Below are positions 36,143 through 46,766 of a DNA stretch of 64,000 bases, in pieces. How positions within the stretch are numbered: position 1 is the first letter of the stretch; every line of letters begins with the position of its first letter. The notes below the pieces were generated by a model that did not search any database, had not been told where the DNA came from, and was given only the letters and a program-made list of their open reading frames with translations. The DNA comes from Scytalidium lignicola (Eukaryota > Ascomycota > Leotiomycetes). Both the position numbers and the translations under genes were made by a program. The DNA is taken from contig NCSJ02000062.1 in assembly GCA_002812745.2 (NCBI GenBank), positions 62,001 to 126,000 on the forward strand, written 5' to 3'.

Positions 36143-39100
36143 ATGGCATATTTAGCACCAATACATCGACCCAGCAGTGTTCGACATGCTTTGAAGCTCA
36201 ACTTGCTTAGTGCTGATGAGGAATGTCTTGTGCTAGCGTAAGCTTCAGATCCCTATTGATGATATTTGAAGCTGATAATTAACTGTTGCGTAGTAAAGCC
36301 AACCGGTTGGAAATATGGACGCTTTCTCCGGAAGGCCTGAACATGGCCTACTCAAAAGCCATTTACGGCCGCGTGTCGATGCTACAGAAGATTCGACCAA
36401 ATGGCTCAGCAACAGATCACTTATTCATAGGAACACAGCGGTTTCAATACTTCACAGTGTCGTGGAACCCCGAAACACAACAATTAGATACGCAGCAGTC
36501 ATTCGTGGACGTCTCAGAGCGGCATATGAAGGAAGCTCAAAGTCGGGACCGATGTATAGTGGACCCCAAAGGCCAATATTTGCTTATGGAGTTATTTGAG
36601 GGTATCTTGAATTTGGTGAAGGTTATTAAACCTCGAAAAGGACATCCACAGTACTTGGATGCTCCGGAACAAATCAGAATTACAGAGTTGTTTGTACGGT
36701 CAAGTGCATTCATCCATACCGAACTCAATCGGCCAAAACTCGCATTATTATACTCAGACGGGAGGGATAAGGTTCGATTAGCAACATACCGGCTATTGGA
36801 TGAGAAAGGTCAATTCAATAGTTTTGATCCCAAAAATCGCGAAAACGATATCGAGGACCTAGACTTGGGTGCTTCTCATCTGATACCCGTACCGAGAGGC
36901 TACGATGACCAGAAGAGGTATATTGTAAGGAATGCTACTACTCCGAAAGCCCAGCTTGGTGGAGTTATCATTGTTGGGGAGACTAAAATGACATATCTAG
37001 ACGATGAAAGCAAGGCAACTGTAGAATATGCGCTCTCTGAAGCTACCATCTTTGCTACCTGGGAGCGCGTCGATAATTTACATTATCTGCTAGCGGATGA
37101 TTATGGCGCCTTACATCTTCTTACAATTCTTATCGACGGCGCTGTAGTAACGGATATAGAAGTTAAGAAGATTGGGCAGACATCAAAGGCGACGGTACTA
37201 GTTTATCTGGGATTTGGTATTTTATTTGTTGCTTCTCATGAAGGAGACTCGCAAATCGTTAAGTTAGATCTCGAGGACGAGGAGAATCCGTCTATCACGA
37301 TCATACAAACGATACCAAACATTTCCCCTATTTTGGATTTCGCGGTAATGGACATGGGCGGCCGAGAAGGGGAAACAACCACGAATGAGTATTCTTCAGG
37401 TCAGGCTCGATTAGTGACAGGCAGTGGAGTCTTCCAAGATGGAAGCTTAAGAAGTGTTAGAAGTGGTGTTGGACTAGAAGATATCGGGATTCTAGCTGAT
37501 GTGGAGGATGTTCGAGGACTATTCTCCTTACGAACTAGCAATGGATCGAATGGAACCCACGATACTCTTATCATCTCCACATTTACTGAAACACGCATAT
37601 TCAAATTTGATAGTGAAGGCGAAATCGAGGAGGTGGAAGGTTATTACAGCCTCTCCCAGGATACCGAGACACTCTTGGCTCTGAACCTCTGTCAAAATAG
37701 AATACTACAGGTTACTACTTCGTCCGTACTTTTACTGGGCTCAGGTGGTATTGAAGCACAATGGAAACCACCAGGAGGTGGAGTTATTACAGCAGCATCC
37801 GCAAACGAAAATTATGTTCTATTAGCCGCTGGCGGCCGAACGTTGGTCTCTCTTAACGTGGCCGAGAATTTGAAAGAAATAAAGACTCAGGAACTCGGTA
37901 ATGGAGATCAGGTCTCATGTATTCATGTACCTGATCAGATTCCAAGCATAGGTATTGTTGGCTTCTGGAAATCTGGTTCTATATCTATTTTGAACCTCGA
38001 AGACCTCAATATCCTATATTCGGAAGATCTACGACGCAGAGACAGCGCATCTGTACCGCGTAACATCGTCTTAACGCAAATTCTACCTCCGTCAATATCT
38101 GGACCTACATTGTTTGTTGCTATGGAAGATGGAATCGTCCTGAGCTTCAACATTGACAAGAATAATATGTCTCTTTCGGGAAGGAAGAGTGTAGTTCTAG
38201 GAACACAGCAAGCTCAATTTCGAATATTACCACGGAAGGATGGCCTCTTTAATGTATTTGCAACTTGTGAACATCCGAGCTTAATATACGGGTCAGAAGG
38301 AAGAGTTGTTTACTCAGCCGTTACAGCGGAGTCGGCAACTTTGGTGTGCTCCTTCGACAGTGAGGCATATCCAGGCACCATTGTCGTAGCTACCCCTGAA
38401 AGCATCAAAATATCCCAAATTGACACTGAAAGGAGGACACATGTACAGAAACTGCATATCGGCGAAACTGTTAGACGAATAGCTTATTCACCAAAAGAAC
38501 GAGCTTTCGGTCTAGGCTGCATCAAGCGGGAAGTTGTTTCTGGGGAAGAGGTAATCTCCAGCAACTTCAGGCTTGTTGATGAGGTCATGTTTGGCGAACT
38601 CGGGAAACCGTTTGCTCTGGATGTCTCAAGTGGAGAAGAGCTTATAGAGAGTATCTATCGTGCTGAGCTTCCAATTCAGCATGATGAGGACAACCTAGGA
38701 GAGAGGTTCCTAGTAGGGACGAGCTACCTTGATAATCCTAACCCAGACAGGTCAGATATCAAGGGCCGACTTCTAATTTTTGGAGTGGATAGCACCAGAA
38801 GTCCATATCTGATTGCTGAGCAACACTTCAAGGGAGCATGCAGGTGCATTTCAGTTATGGATGGAAAGATTGTTGCAGCGCTTACGAAAACTGTTGTTGT
38901 TTACGATTATAAAGAAACAACCTCTACGTCAGGAAGCCTCACTAAGCTTGCCGCATATCGGACTGCCACGTGTCCTGTCGACCTTTCTATCAATGGTAAT
39001 ATCATCGCAATGTCAGATCTGATGAAATCAGTCATCCTGGTTGAGTATACTAAAGGCCAGGGTGGACTTGATGACACACTAGAAGAAGTAGCTCGTCACA

Positions 39101-39758
39101 CCCAGTCATTATGGTCAACTGCAGTAGCGAATATCGAGCAGGATACATACCTCACGAGTGATGCGGACGGCAACTTGCTGGTTCTTAGACGAAACAAGGA
39201 AGGGGTCACACTTGAGGACCGAAAGCGACTCGAGGTGACGAGCGAGATGAATATCGGCGAGATGGTGAACAAGATCCGAACATTCGAGGTGGAAACCAGT
39301 GCAAATTCCTCGGTTGTACCAAAGGCATTTTTAGCTACAGTGAGTCCTTTCTCTATTGGTTTCTTTATTTTCTTTTCAAACCGGTAGTTTTTCATCATCT
39401 ATCCCATATACGTAACAAAAATAAAGGTATAGAAAACTAACAGAAATTTCCCAAATAGACCGAAGGCTCAATCTACCTCTTCTCCACCATCTCCGCCGCT
39501 GCTCAGGATGTGCTAATGCGCCTTCAAGCCCGCATGGCAAGCATAATCCAAACCCCTGGAAATATCGAGTTCAACGGCTACCGCGCGTTTAGAAACGACG
39601 AACGCACGACTATAGAGCCATTCCGGTTCGTGGATGGGGAATTGATCGAGCGATTCTTAGATGTGGATGAGACCGTGCAGGAAGAGATTTGCAAGGGATT
39701 GGGACCCAGTGTGGAAGATTTGAGAGATATGGTTGAGGAGTTGAAGAGGTTGCATTAG
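36143..39758 (+). CDS. ddb1: DDB1 homologue (UV-damaged DNA-binding protein 1, CUL4 adaptor)
   Basis: Three exons (36143-36237, 36294-39339, 39459-39758) give 1146 aa, the expected length for DDB1. The N-terminus MAYLAPIHRPSSVRHALKLNLL leads into the first beta-propeller (ANRLEIWTLSPEGL, YGRVSMLQKIRP). The C-terminal helical end matches the family (FVDGELIERFLD, EEICKGLGPSVEDLRDMVEELKRLH). DDB1 is a three-propeller adaptor linking CUL4-RBX1 to DCAF substrate receptors, used in nucleotide excision repair and replication control. In filamentous fungi, DDB1/CUL4 complexes are also required for H3K9 methylation in Neurospora. Neither CUL4 nor DDB2 is in this window. The middle 3-kb exon is intron-free. 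Confidence 0.95.
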
Positions 39759-40229
39759 TGAAGATACTTTTAATTCGATGAGCGATTCGACGGCTCTATC
39801 AGGTTGGAAGTAGCTAGGATCTTGGCTAGAGACGTGTTTTAGAGTAGTCTCAAACTGTGGAATATCTGGTCTGTTTTTAGAACAAAAAGGCTGAAGTACC
39901 GAGACATTTCGAGAGAACAGGAAATTATAGTTGGATGGTGGTCATTAGCATATTTGGACAAAGGGGACTAGGGACATACCCAACTAGATCACTTACAAAA
40001 AAGTCAGCTAAATAGATGAGGTAGGCTTTAACAAAGGGAATCTAGTTAATACAAAGGGGGGTAGATTGGATAAATGCAAAGTATAATCTGGAAACGGCGC
40101 AAAATGTTTTAGTTTTTAAGCATTACCACACGGGGAACTCTTAAATTTTACGCTAATTGTTCATATATATATTCATAACTGGTCTCTTATAACTCGTAAC
40201 TCATAACTCAAAAGTTCATTATAGCTTCC
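39759..40229. other. Convergent intergenic region (DDB1 / histidine phosphatase)
   Basis: 471 bp of AT-rich DNA between two 3' ends. No gene seen. Confidence 0.5.
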
Positions 40230-41541
40230 TTAAGATGTAGCGGTTGGAAGAGGAGGCTGAGTTGAGCAGGTAGAGATAGGAATATATGCCTGAGTCGCAG
40301 TAGGAGTGGCAGTGCCTTTGACGGTCTCGGCCTTAACAAGTACTGGGATGACAGCACCGGTGACGAGAGAGAAAGGTTGGTGGCCGAGAACTACATGGTT
40401 AACAAACAGTCAGCAAGTTGAGAACAGCTCACAATTCACAGCCAATTGAAAAAAAAATGCACCCTAAAACCATAACTAGAAAATTCCCACTTACTACTCA
40501 GAATAGAGCCAATCTCTCCGGAGTGACTAGTAACCGAAATCCACGTGTTGCTGTCGGTTGAGAAAATATCATCCATGACCACCTTACTTCGGATGGCCTG
40601 GTCAACAGTTGTCTCGCCCTCAAGTGGCTTCCATAGCAAATCCTGCTCGGTGAAGCCAGCCTCAATCTCATAAGTTGGGAAGTTGTCGTGGATGTAGGTC
40701 TCGTTGCTTCGTCTGTCGCAGGTATGGCCGCTGATACTCTCACGAAGGAGCTCCTTGACAGTAGGGATGAAGGGGTGACGGTCGGGCAGATCAAGAGTGC
40801 TGAAGGTGATGTTGGCGGTCTCCAAGCAGCGGGTTAGCGGAGAGGTGTAGTAGCTGTCTGGGGTGTGAATCTTCTGTTTCTTGATTTGCTCTGCCCAGAA
40901 GGCAGCTGCAACCTCAGCTTGGGCGACGCCGGCAGCGTCGATGTGGGCATCGGCCCAGGTAGCAGTTGCATTACCATCTCGGACAGACCAGTAGCACTGT
41001 AGAAATTAGAATTATTGTAATTTTCTTGACCATAAAAAATGGAGGGGAAAAAACGAAAAAAAAATCTAATAAGCAAGAGGCTGTCAAGACTGGAGAATGC
41101 TTACGTTCCATGCAGGAGTTCCATAGAAGGTTTCAGCTGCATTGTGGTACCCCTCACCATGACGACCAAACCAGAACACCTTGTACTGCACAAATCGACC
41201 ACTTGCTCTGTTCAATTCAAACACATAGTTTGCGAATCGTTGCCATTGGGTCTTGCCGACCATGCTTGGGCCATCAGTAGAGTATACTTGATCGATCAAG
41301 CCAAAGTTGTGAGCAGTCTATTAAGGGTTAGTTTCTGGCGGCCAATTGAAGTGCTGAAAGCACTAGAGTCCGGGTACTTTACATAGTCAAAGGTATTTGG
41401 GTTAGTCGCTGGATCATCTTGCATGAAGAAGCCAGTGAGCGTGGTGTATTTGATGTACTCTGGAGATGATCCGCGGGGGAGCACAGCCTCGGCAACACCA
41501 GCTAGAGCGACGGCAGCTGGAATGATATTCTTCCAGAACAT
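40230..41541 (-). CDS. Secreted histidine-phosphatase (phosphoglycerate-mutase-like) protein
   Basis: Four exons (41541-41383, 41317-41105, 40996-40495, 40390-40230) give 344 aa. A signal peptide is clear (MFWKNIIPAAVALAGVAEAV). The catalytic RHG motif is FGRHGEGYHN with His106, followed by SPLTRCLETANITF and a second histidine in SVTSHSGEIGSIL, the branch-1 histidine phosphatase layout seen in fungal Pmu1-like proteins. The substrate is unknown; the presence of a signal peptide suggests an extracellular or secretory-pathway phosphatase. The C-terminus is Thr/Pro-rich (STQPPLPTATS). N-glycosylation sequons (NAT, NIT, NET) are present. Confidence 0.9.
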
Positions 41542-42735
41542 GATGAAGGAATGTTCTAGCTTGACTATTGGTCTACTGTTTTGCGGTCTGTGTGGAAACC
41601 GTGGAGAAGAAGATCGACAGGAACAGACCACAGCCCTGGGCAAGTTAAGAAATATATATACTTTAAACCCCGAGCTTCCCAGACAGGCAGGACGTCAAAA
41701 GAAAGCTACTACGTTGCCGCCACCACGGAGCTCTCTCCCCAAAGTAGCTCTGAGCTCTCTCGCCCAGCGAAGCCATGCGCAGCGATAATCTTTTCCATCC
41801 ACGGTGACCAGCACGTGTTGGTCGTGCAATCCGTGATCTTCGCAGGATCTCGGCGCAATCGTTGGAGTTGGTAGAGGATTTCCGCCTACAAACAACCCAC
41901 GTGTATGGTGTTGCAAGGTCAGCTCGTTGGCACATCCCTACAGGTACCTGGTCTCTTCTGTGAACCCTGGCGCAAGGTAGCATTGGGGATCTAGAAGTTG
42001 CTCCGTCCCACCGTTTCCTCCAGCAATGCACTGGGCTCATAGGCTCGTGGGCTGTCCCAAGAAACTTTCGTGCAGGTACCGGTGTCGAGTAGACTTGGCA
42101 CTGATATTCCAGAAATTCAGACGATCATAAAACAAGTATTATTAAGGGTGTTCAGGTTCTGATGGTCGAGAAGTAGAAGAATAAGCATGTTTCTTGGCGG
42201 AGCAGGGGGAGTCCATAAGACGATGTTGATGATAGGGACCGTTATTAGAGAGTGCGAGTATTAGACCTGAATTAGGCTTGGCGTCAGCGGGGTTGTTTCC
42301 TTGCGGGGCGAAGAAATACAGTAATTAACGGTCTAGTTCCCCTCTTCGGCTACTAAAAAAAAGTACGTCCTTTCATACCACAGTTACTGTAGGAGAGTAG
42401 GAAAATTACGGAGGTACACCATATCAATCTAGGAATCTAGAGAAATCTTATGATAAAAACCAGTCATCATTACCTAAAGCCACACTTTTGCATTTGCAAT
42501 CTTGTATGTTCCAAAACCACCGAATGGAATCAAAAATCCAATCCCTGAAAAGACACTTTAAGCCTGAGATAAGAACGTGATTAATGGCTTTAGTTTAGTG
42601 CTTAAACACCGACGAAGACTCCGGCTTAGAATGATTATATATTTTAGATATTTTTACAAAATAACAATTGCAACCTGGTTTGTCTTTTCCTAACGATATC
42701 TCTATCGTTAACCCCATAATAACGGCCCTTTTCGT
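41542..42735. other. Intergenic, upstream of the histidine phosphatase
   Basis: 1.2 kb between two minus-strand genes. The minus-strand frames at 41663-42040 have no domain or start context and are treated as chance. A TACAGTAATTA word lies at 42317. Confidence 0.5.
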
Positions 42736-44000
42736 TCACGCTGTCGAAAGACCTGGCCAATCTAGACGAATCGTCAGCTCTCTATCTCTCCATCTTATAA
42801 AAATTATAGAAAAAGAAAGTACTTGCGAAATACAGTTCTTTCTTTCAACCTCTTCGACACCACAATTTGATCCCCAACCTTCAATGGCTTTCCTTCATCT
42901 CTATTCCGCAAGAATCCATACCTCCCAAATACTGGACTCCATTTACCTCCCGGATCAACCCTCCTATCCTTCATCAACAACTTCAGAACACTACCAGCAG
43001 GACCCGTACCAGGCTCTCCCGTCTCATAATCAACATTCAAGCTAGTACACCTGAGACAGTTACTCGTGAGGATGATCTTCACCCCGGCAACCGCTAACTC
43101 TCCCCAGAAATCCTCATCCCAAGCAGATGGCGAGCCAGAGACGACGATGTTCGGCCGGGTCTTAGTTAAGTCCATCTCTACATTTTCTGGGAGCATCTCA
43201 GAGACAGCATCGCGAGATTCCTCCGTGGTGACCAAGAACGGCGCGACGTCATTGAACGCAATGAATTCATCTTCAAGACCGAACAGTGAGCCAATCACAG
43301 GAATCTTCATGAGTGCTTTCATTAGTGGTGATTTCGCCGATGGCCCTGCTTTTGGCGATCGATTAGGCATAATCCCCAGTACTGCTCGTGGGTTTCCACC
43401 CCAGTTGGCGAGGATAACTTCGTATCCAAAAATGGAGGAGAACCAAGAGTTGTATTTCTCACCCATGTTGTATGCCACACTAGGGCTGTGATGCATATTC
43501 ACGTCCACAGTCTGGAGTCCCTTGCAGTCTGGCTTTACGGGCATTTCGAGGTCTGGTGGAGCCTTCTCTGACGAACCCTTGGGTGGATGATAGCTGACAA
43601 CTATTTTATCATCCTTGATAGCTGTGTGGAAGAGGCACATCCGGGGGAAGTGAGGGACGTGCATACTTTGCAGTTTATCTGGATGCACCTTTAGAAGCAC
43701 GTATTGCCTGTCCTGCGCAAATCCAAACTTGGTCAAGGTAGCTGAGGAAACCGAGACTCCACGGAGTGATTTTATAGGGTAAATGTAAAGCTGGAGGGTG
43801 TTTGTTAGTTCTGGTGTTCAGGAATTATCACCATCCCGTGTTCAAGTCACTATACTGACTTGAGTTATTTTCATTTTTGGTCCCGATGCTTCTTCAGCCT
43901 GGTGTATATTCTTCGGTGGATCATCTGGAGCAAGCACAAACCAGACCACGGTAGTCAGGATAAAGACTCCCCACACAGCAACCACGGGTAAGGAGTCCAT
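42736..44000 (-). CDS. Membrane-anchored MOSC-domain protein (mARC-like)
   Basis: Three exons (44000-43860, 43790-42827, 42761-42736) give 376 aa. A membrane anchor (VVAVWGVFILTTVVWFVLA) at residues ~6-24 precedes the MOSC N-terminal beta-barrel (LYIYPIKSLRGVSVSSATLTKFGFAQDRQYVLL). The MOSC domain has NCLRCTSLNVDYETGEPG, whose conserved cysteine is the presumed molybdenum ligand, and FGRYGFL. The family includes mitochondrial amidoxime-reducing components that reduce N-hydroxylated compounds; the same anchor-plus-MOSC layout is seen here. The last intron (42826-42762) is read as GC-AG, producing a VFHWPGLSTA end; ignoring it gives an atypical RKYFLFL tail (stop at 42804). Confidence 0.88.
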
Positions 44001-44717
44001 CTTCGTCTTTTCTACTAAGTGTTGTCGAAGTAATAAATATGGAAAGTTAAAAATTGCCTCCAGAGGGAAGAATGCTGTGATAGAGCTGGAATAAGGTTAA
44101 AGTCCCACTTGATTGATGACTCGATGTGTCCTGGTACAAGTGGCTAGTTAGTATTCATGGATCCATCCTTAACCTAACCTATTTTCGGAACCCTGGAGCC
44201 AGTATGAAACTCAGGCCCGGTGTTTGAATTGCTTAATTAATACGGGGTTTGACCTGTGAAAAAATGGATGTGGATATTACGTTGGCTAATAAAGCTGCGA
44301 TGAGGGTTCCTGAGGAGAAGCCCCACTCTTGTGCTGCATCCGAGGCTTACAGCATCCTTATCGGGGCCGATAATTATTATCAATTATAAATTAGCTTCCC
44401 TCGTTCTTTGTCAGAAAGCAGTAAGGCAATGCGGTTCCCGCCATGCCATAAAAACAAAAGATTTTAGGCCTATGATGTCGGGTCAGTTCCTCATGTACTT
44501 GTGTACCTAAAAAAAGGTGCTCGTACGTCAGAATGTGATCTCTCTATTTACGCATTGACTGGGAAATTTCAGAATACGTCTCTCAAATACATTTGCTGGA
44601 AAGTAGCAAGTTTTATATATGATTACAGACTCTTCGTGATCACGCTAATAGAATAACAACACCTACTCAGTACATGATCCCCTCTGCCATTTCACATCCC
44701 CAGCAGCAATCTCACGC
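44001..44717. other. Intergenic between MOSC and maleylacetoacetate isomerase genes
   Basis: 717 bp holding the MOSC gene promoter and the 3' flank of the isomerase. No gene seen. Confidence 0.5.
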
Positions 44718-45395
44718 CTACACTCTGAATTCTTCAGGCGTATCCTCCTGATGTTTCCAATCGCCCTTTACAAACGCCTCATTCACCTTAATCACATCAT
44801 AAATCCTGCTGACTATAGGAAAAGCACTCATATCAACGCCAAACCTGATAGAACCCTCCACAGCTGGTGCAAGACATACATCTGCCATTGTGATTTGATC
44901 GCCCACCGAATACTTCCCAGCATATTTCTCACACAGTTTTTCATACGCATGAAAACCAGCCGCCATCAACTCCCTTTGCCACACGGCAACATCTCCATTG
45001 AGGCCTCGGACGCGCTGTATAATGCGAAGGTTCGTGACGGGCTGGATATCACAGGCGACGATATCCACCAATTCTCTTACTCTCGCTCTCCCAATTGGAT
45101 CCGTTGTCGGTGGTAGTAGTGGTGTTTTGTCTGGGTAGTTCTCTTCGAAGAACTCGAGAATGGCGATGGACTGCCGTATTTTGATTTCGCTCCCGTTTTT
45201 GTCGGTGACCGTGAGCGTAGGTACGCTCGCGGAAGGGTTGATCACTGTGTATTCCGGTGAGGATTGCTCATTCTTTACAAGGTGAATGTACGAATATGTT
45301 AGAGGGATTCCTTTGAGGTGAGCTGCGGTTCTGACACGGGCAGAGCAAGAGGAGCGGAAGTAGGAGTGCAGATGAAGGGTTTTTGGGGAAGGCAT
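44718..45395 (-). CDS. maiA: Maleylacetoacetate isomerase (zeta-class GST)
   Basis: A single exon of 225 aa. The zeta-GST signature SSCSARVR is at residues 15-22, with SSC the catalytic/glutathione motif. VINPSASVPTLTV and SIAILEFFEENYP complete the thioredoxin-fold domain, and the helical domain contains YSVGDQITMADVCLAPAVEG. The enzyme converts maleylacetoacetate to fumarylacetoacetate in Phe/Tyr catabolism, using glutathione. In several ascomycetes maiA lies next to fahA and hmgA; no such neighbours are present here. A Zn2Cys6 regulator is divergently placed 1.37 kb away, and any regulatory link is speculation. Confidence 0.93.
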   Translation of the reverse strand: MPSPKTLHLHSYFRSSCSARVRTAAHLKGIPLTYSYIHLVKNEQSSPEYTVINPSASVPTLTVTDKNGSEIKIRQSIAILEFFEENYPDKTPLLPPTTDPIGRARVRELVDIVACDIQPVTNLRIIQRVRGLNGDVAVWQRELMAAGFHAYEKLCEKYAGKYSVGDQITMADVCLAPAVEGSIRFGVDMSAFPIVSRIYDVIKVNEAFVKGDWKHQEDTPEEFRV

Positions 45396-46766
45396 GATGT
45401 ATGGTCTGTTGTCGTGTTTTCAATGGCGTCTTCTACGGAGACTTTCTTATATAAATGCTTTCTCCGGATATTCTCGGCAGACTCGAGCTTGCTTCTTGTA
45501 GGTAGCTCCCTAAACTGGATAACTGCTGTCTGCTGAAGCCCTAAGATATCTAGGGGTTAAGCACACAAGTATGTTAGGAATGATGAAATAGAAGGTTTAA
45601 TAATTATAACACAGTTGCAATTGACACGTATATTATATCTTACATTTCCCCCCCTCTCCCGTAACTATATGCGTCAGAATGCTGGGAGGAAGAGGGGCAC
45701 AAAGCTAGGGGCGGAATCCCTCCGTTCATAACCACAATTAAGAGCGCGGTCTATTCCGCTAGAGCTTCCGGGAGACAACAGTGATGGAACCCATGGAATC
45801 CTAAATAAACGGGGCTAGTATTTCAACCGTAACATTCAACAGGTCAAATCTACGTGAACACCAGTCTATCTTCATAGTTTCTAACTCGCAACTCTAAGTA
45901 AACATGATAAAACTAGGAAGTAGCGCCTCCCTTTCCTCACCATCAGGATCAGCTATTTGTAGAGGAAATAATCGATTGCTCTTCTACAGAACCTCTGCTC
46001 AGTGAAGATTAACGCACCAAAGCAACACAGATATTCTACCCTCATAATCAATCATTAGAGAAACCATATGAGCGTCCTATTTGAATCCATCTCTCCTACG
46101 AATATTCACGTTCGGAAGATTCCAGAGACCACTTCTTGCCAGCCTTTTTCCAGTCCATAGCTATATTAATGGAGGCCGTCACTGCAACTAACGCGTATTT
46201 CAGGGGAAACTTCAGCCAGTACAGTAGAACACTGCAGCCTTCTCCAGCGGCCCTCCCCCAAGTCTCCTTGTAGCATCGGCATTTGACTCGCCAGCTACTA
46301 TAATTATCAAATCGAATTTCTCCACATGATCATATATATTCCTTAATAGTTCCGGCTATTCTGTTTTTTTCGTTCTATCCATTGCCCTTGCATAGGGTAC
46401 TTCTGCCCTGCCCAGAGTTTTCGGGCGCACTATTCATCTGACCACACATCTTCGATCCGAACCGAGAGCTCTAGAACGTGGGGAAGCAACACCAAGAGGG
46501 AAAGAGAGGACCTCATTATTAACCTAGGCAACATCATGGATATGAGTAGCTATAAGCTCCCGAATATCCTCATACCACGTTAAGACCTGTGACCTCTATA
46601 TCGAGCAAGCCTATGCACTAAACCTAAGGCGGCCTATATCCGAAGCCACACAGCTCCCTCCATCTCCGACGATATTACATCGGGCAGTATTTTGTGTACC
46701 ATACCTTAGATCGTCGCATCCCAAATCCATATAATGTGTCTCGAATTCATCTACTGATACGTCACG
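45396..46766. other. Divergent intergenic region (isomerase / Zn2Cys6 factor)
   Basis: 1.37 kb containing both promoters. A minus-strand frame at 46611-46913 overlaps the transcription-factor start and is a shadow. CGG triplets are present, but no clear inverted CGG-Nx-CCG pair was assigned. Confidence 0.5.

Noticed and set aside
41663..42040. 125-codon minus-strand frame
   Set aside because: It overlaps the promoter of the histidine phosphatase, has no domain, and is contradicted by another frame on the same strand.
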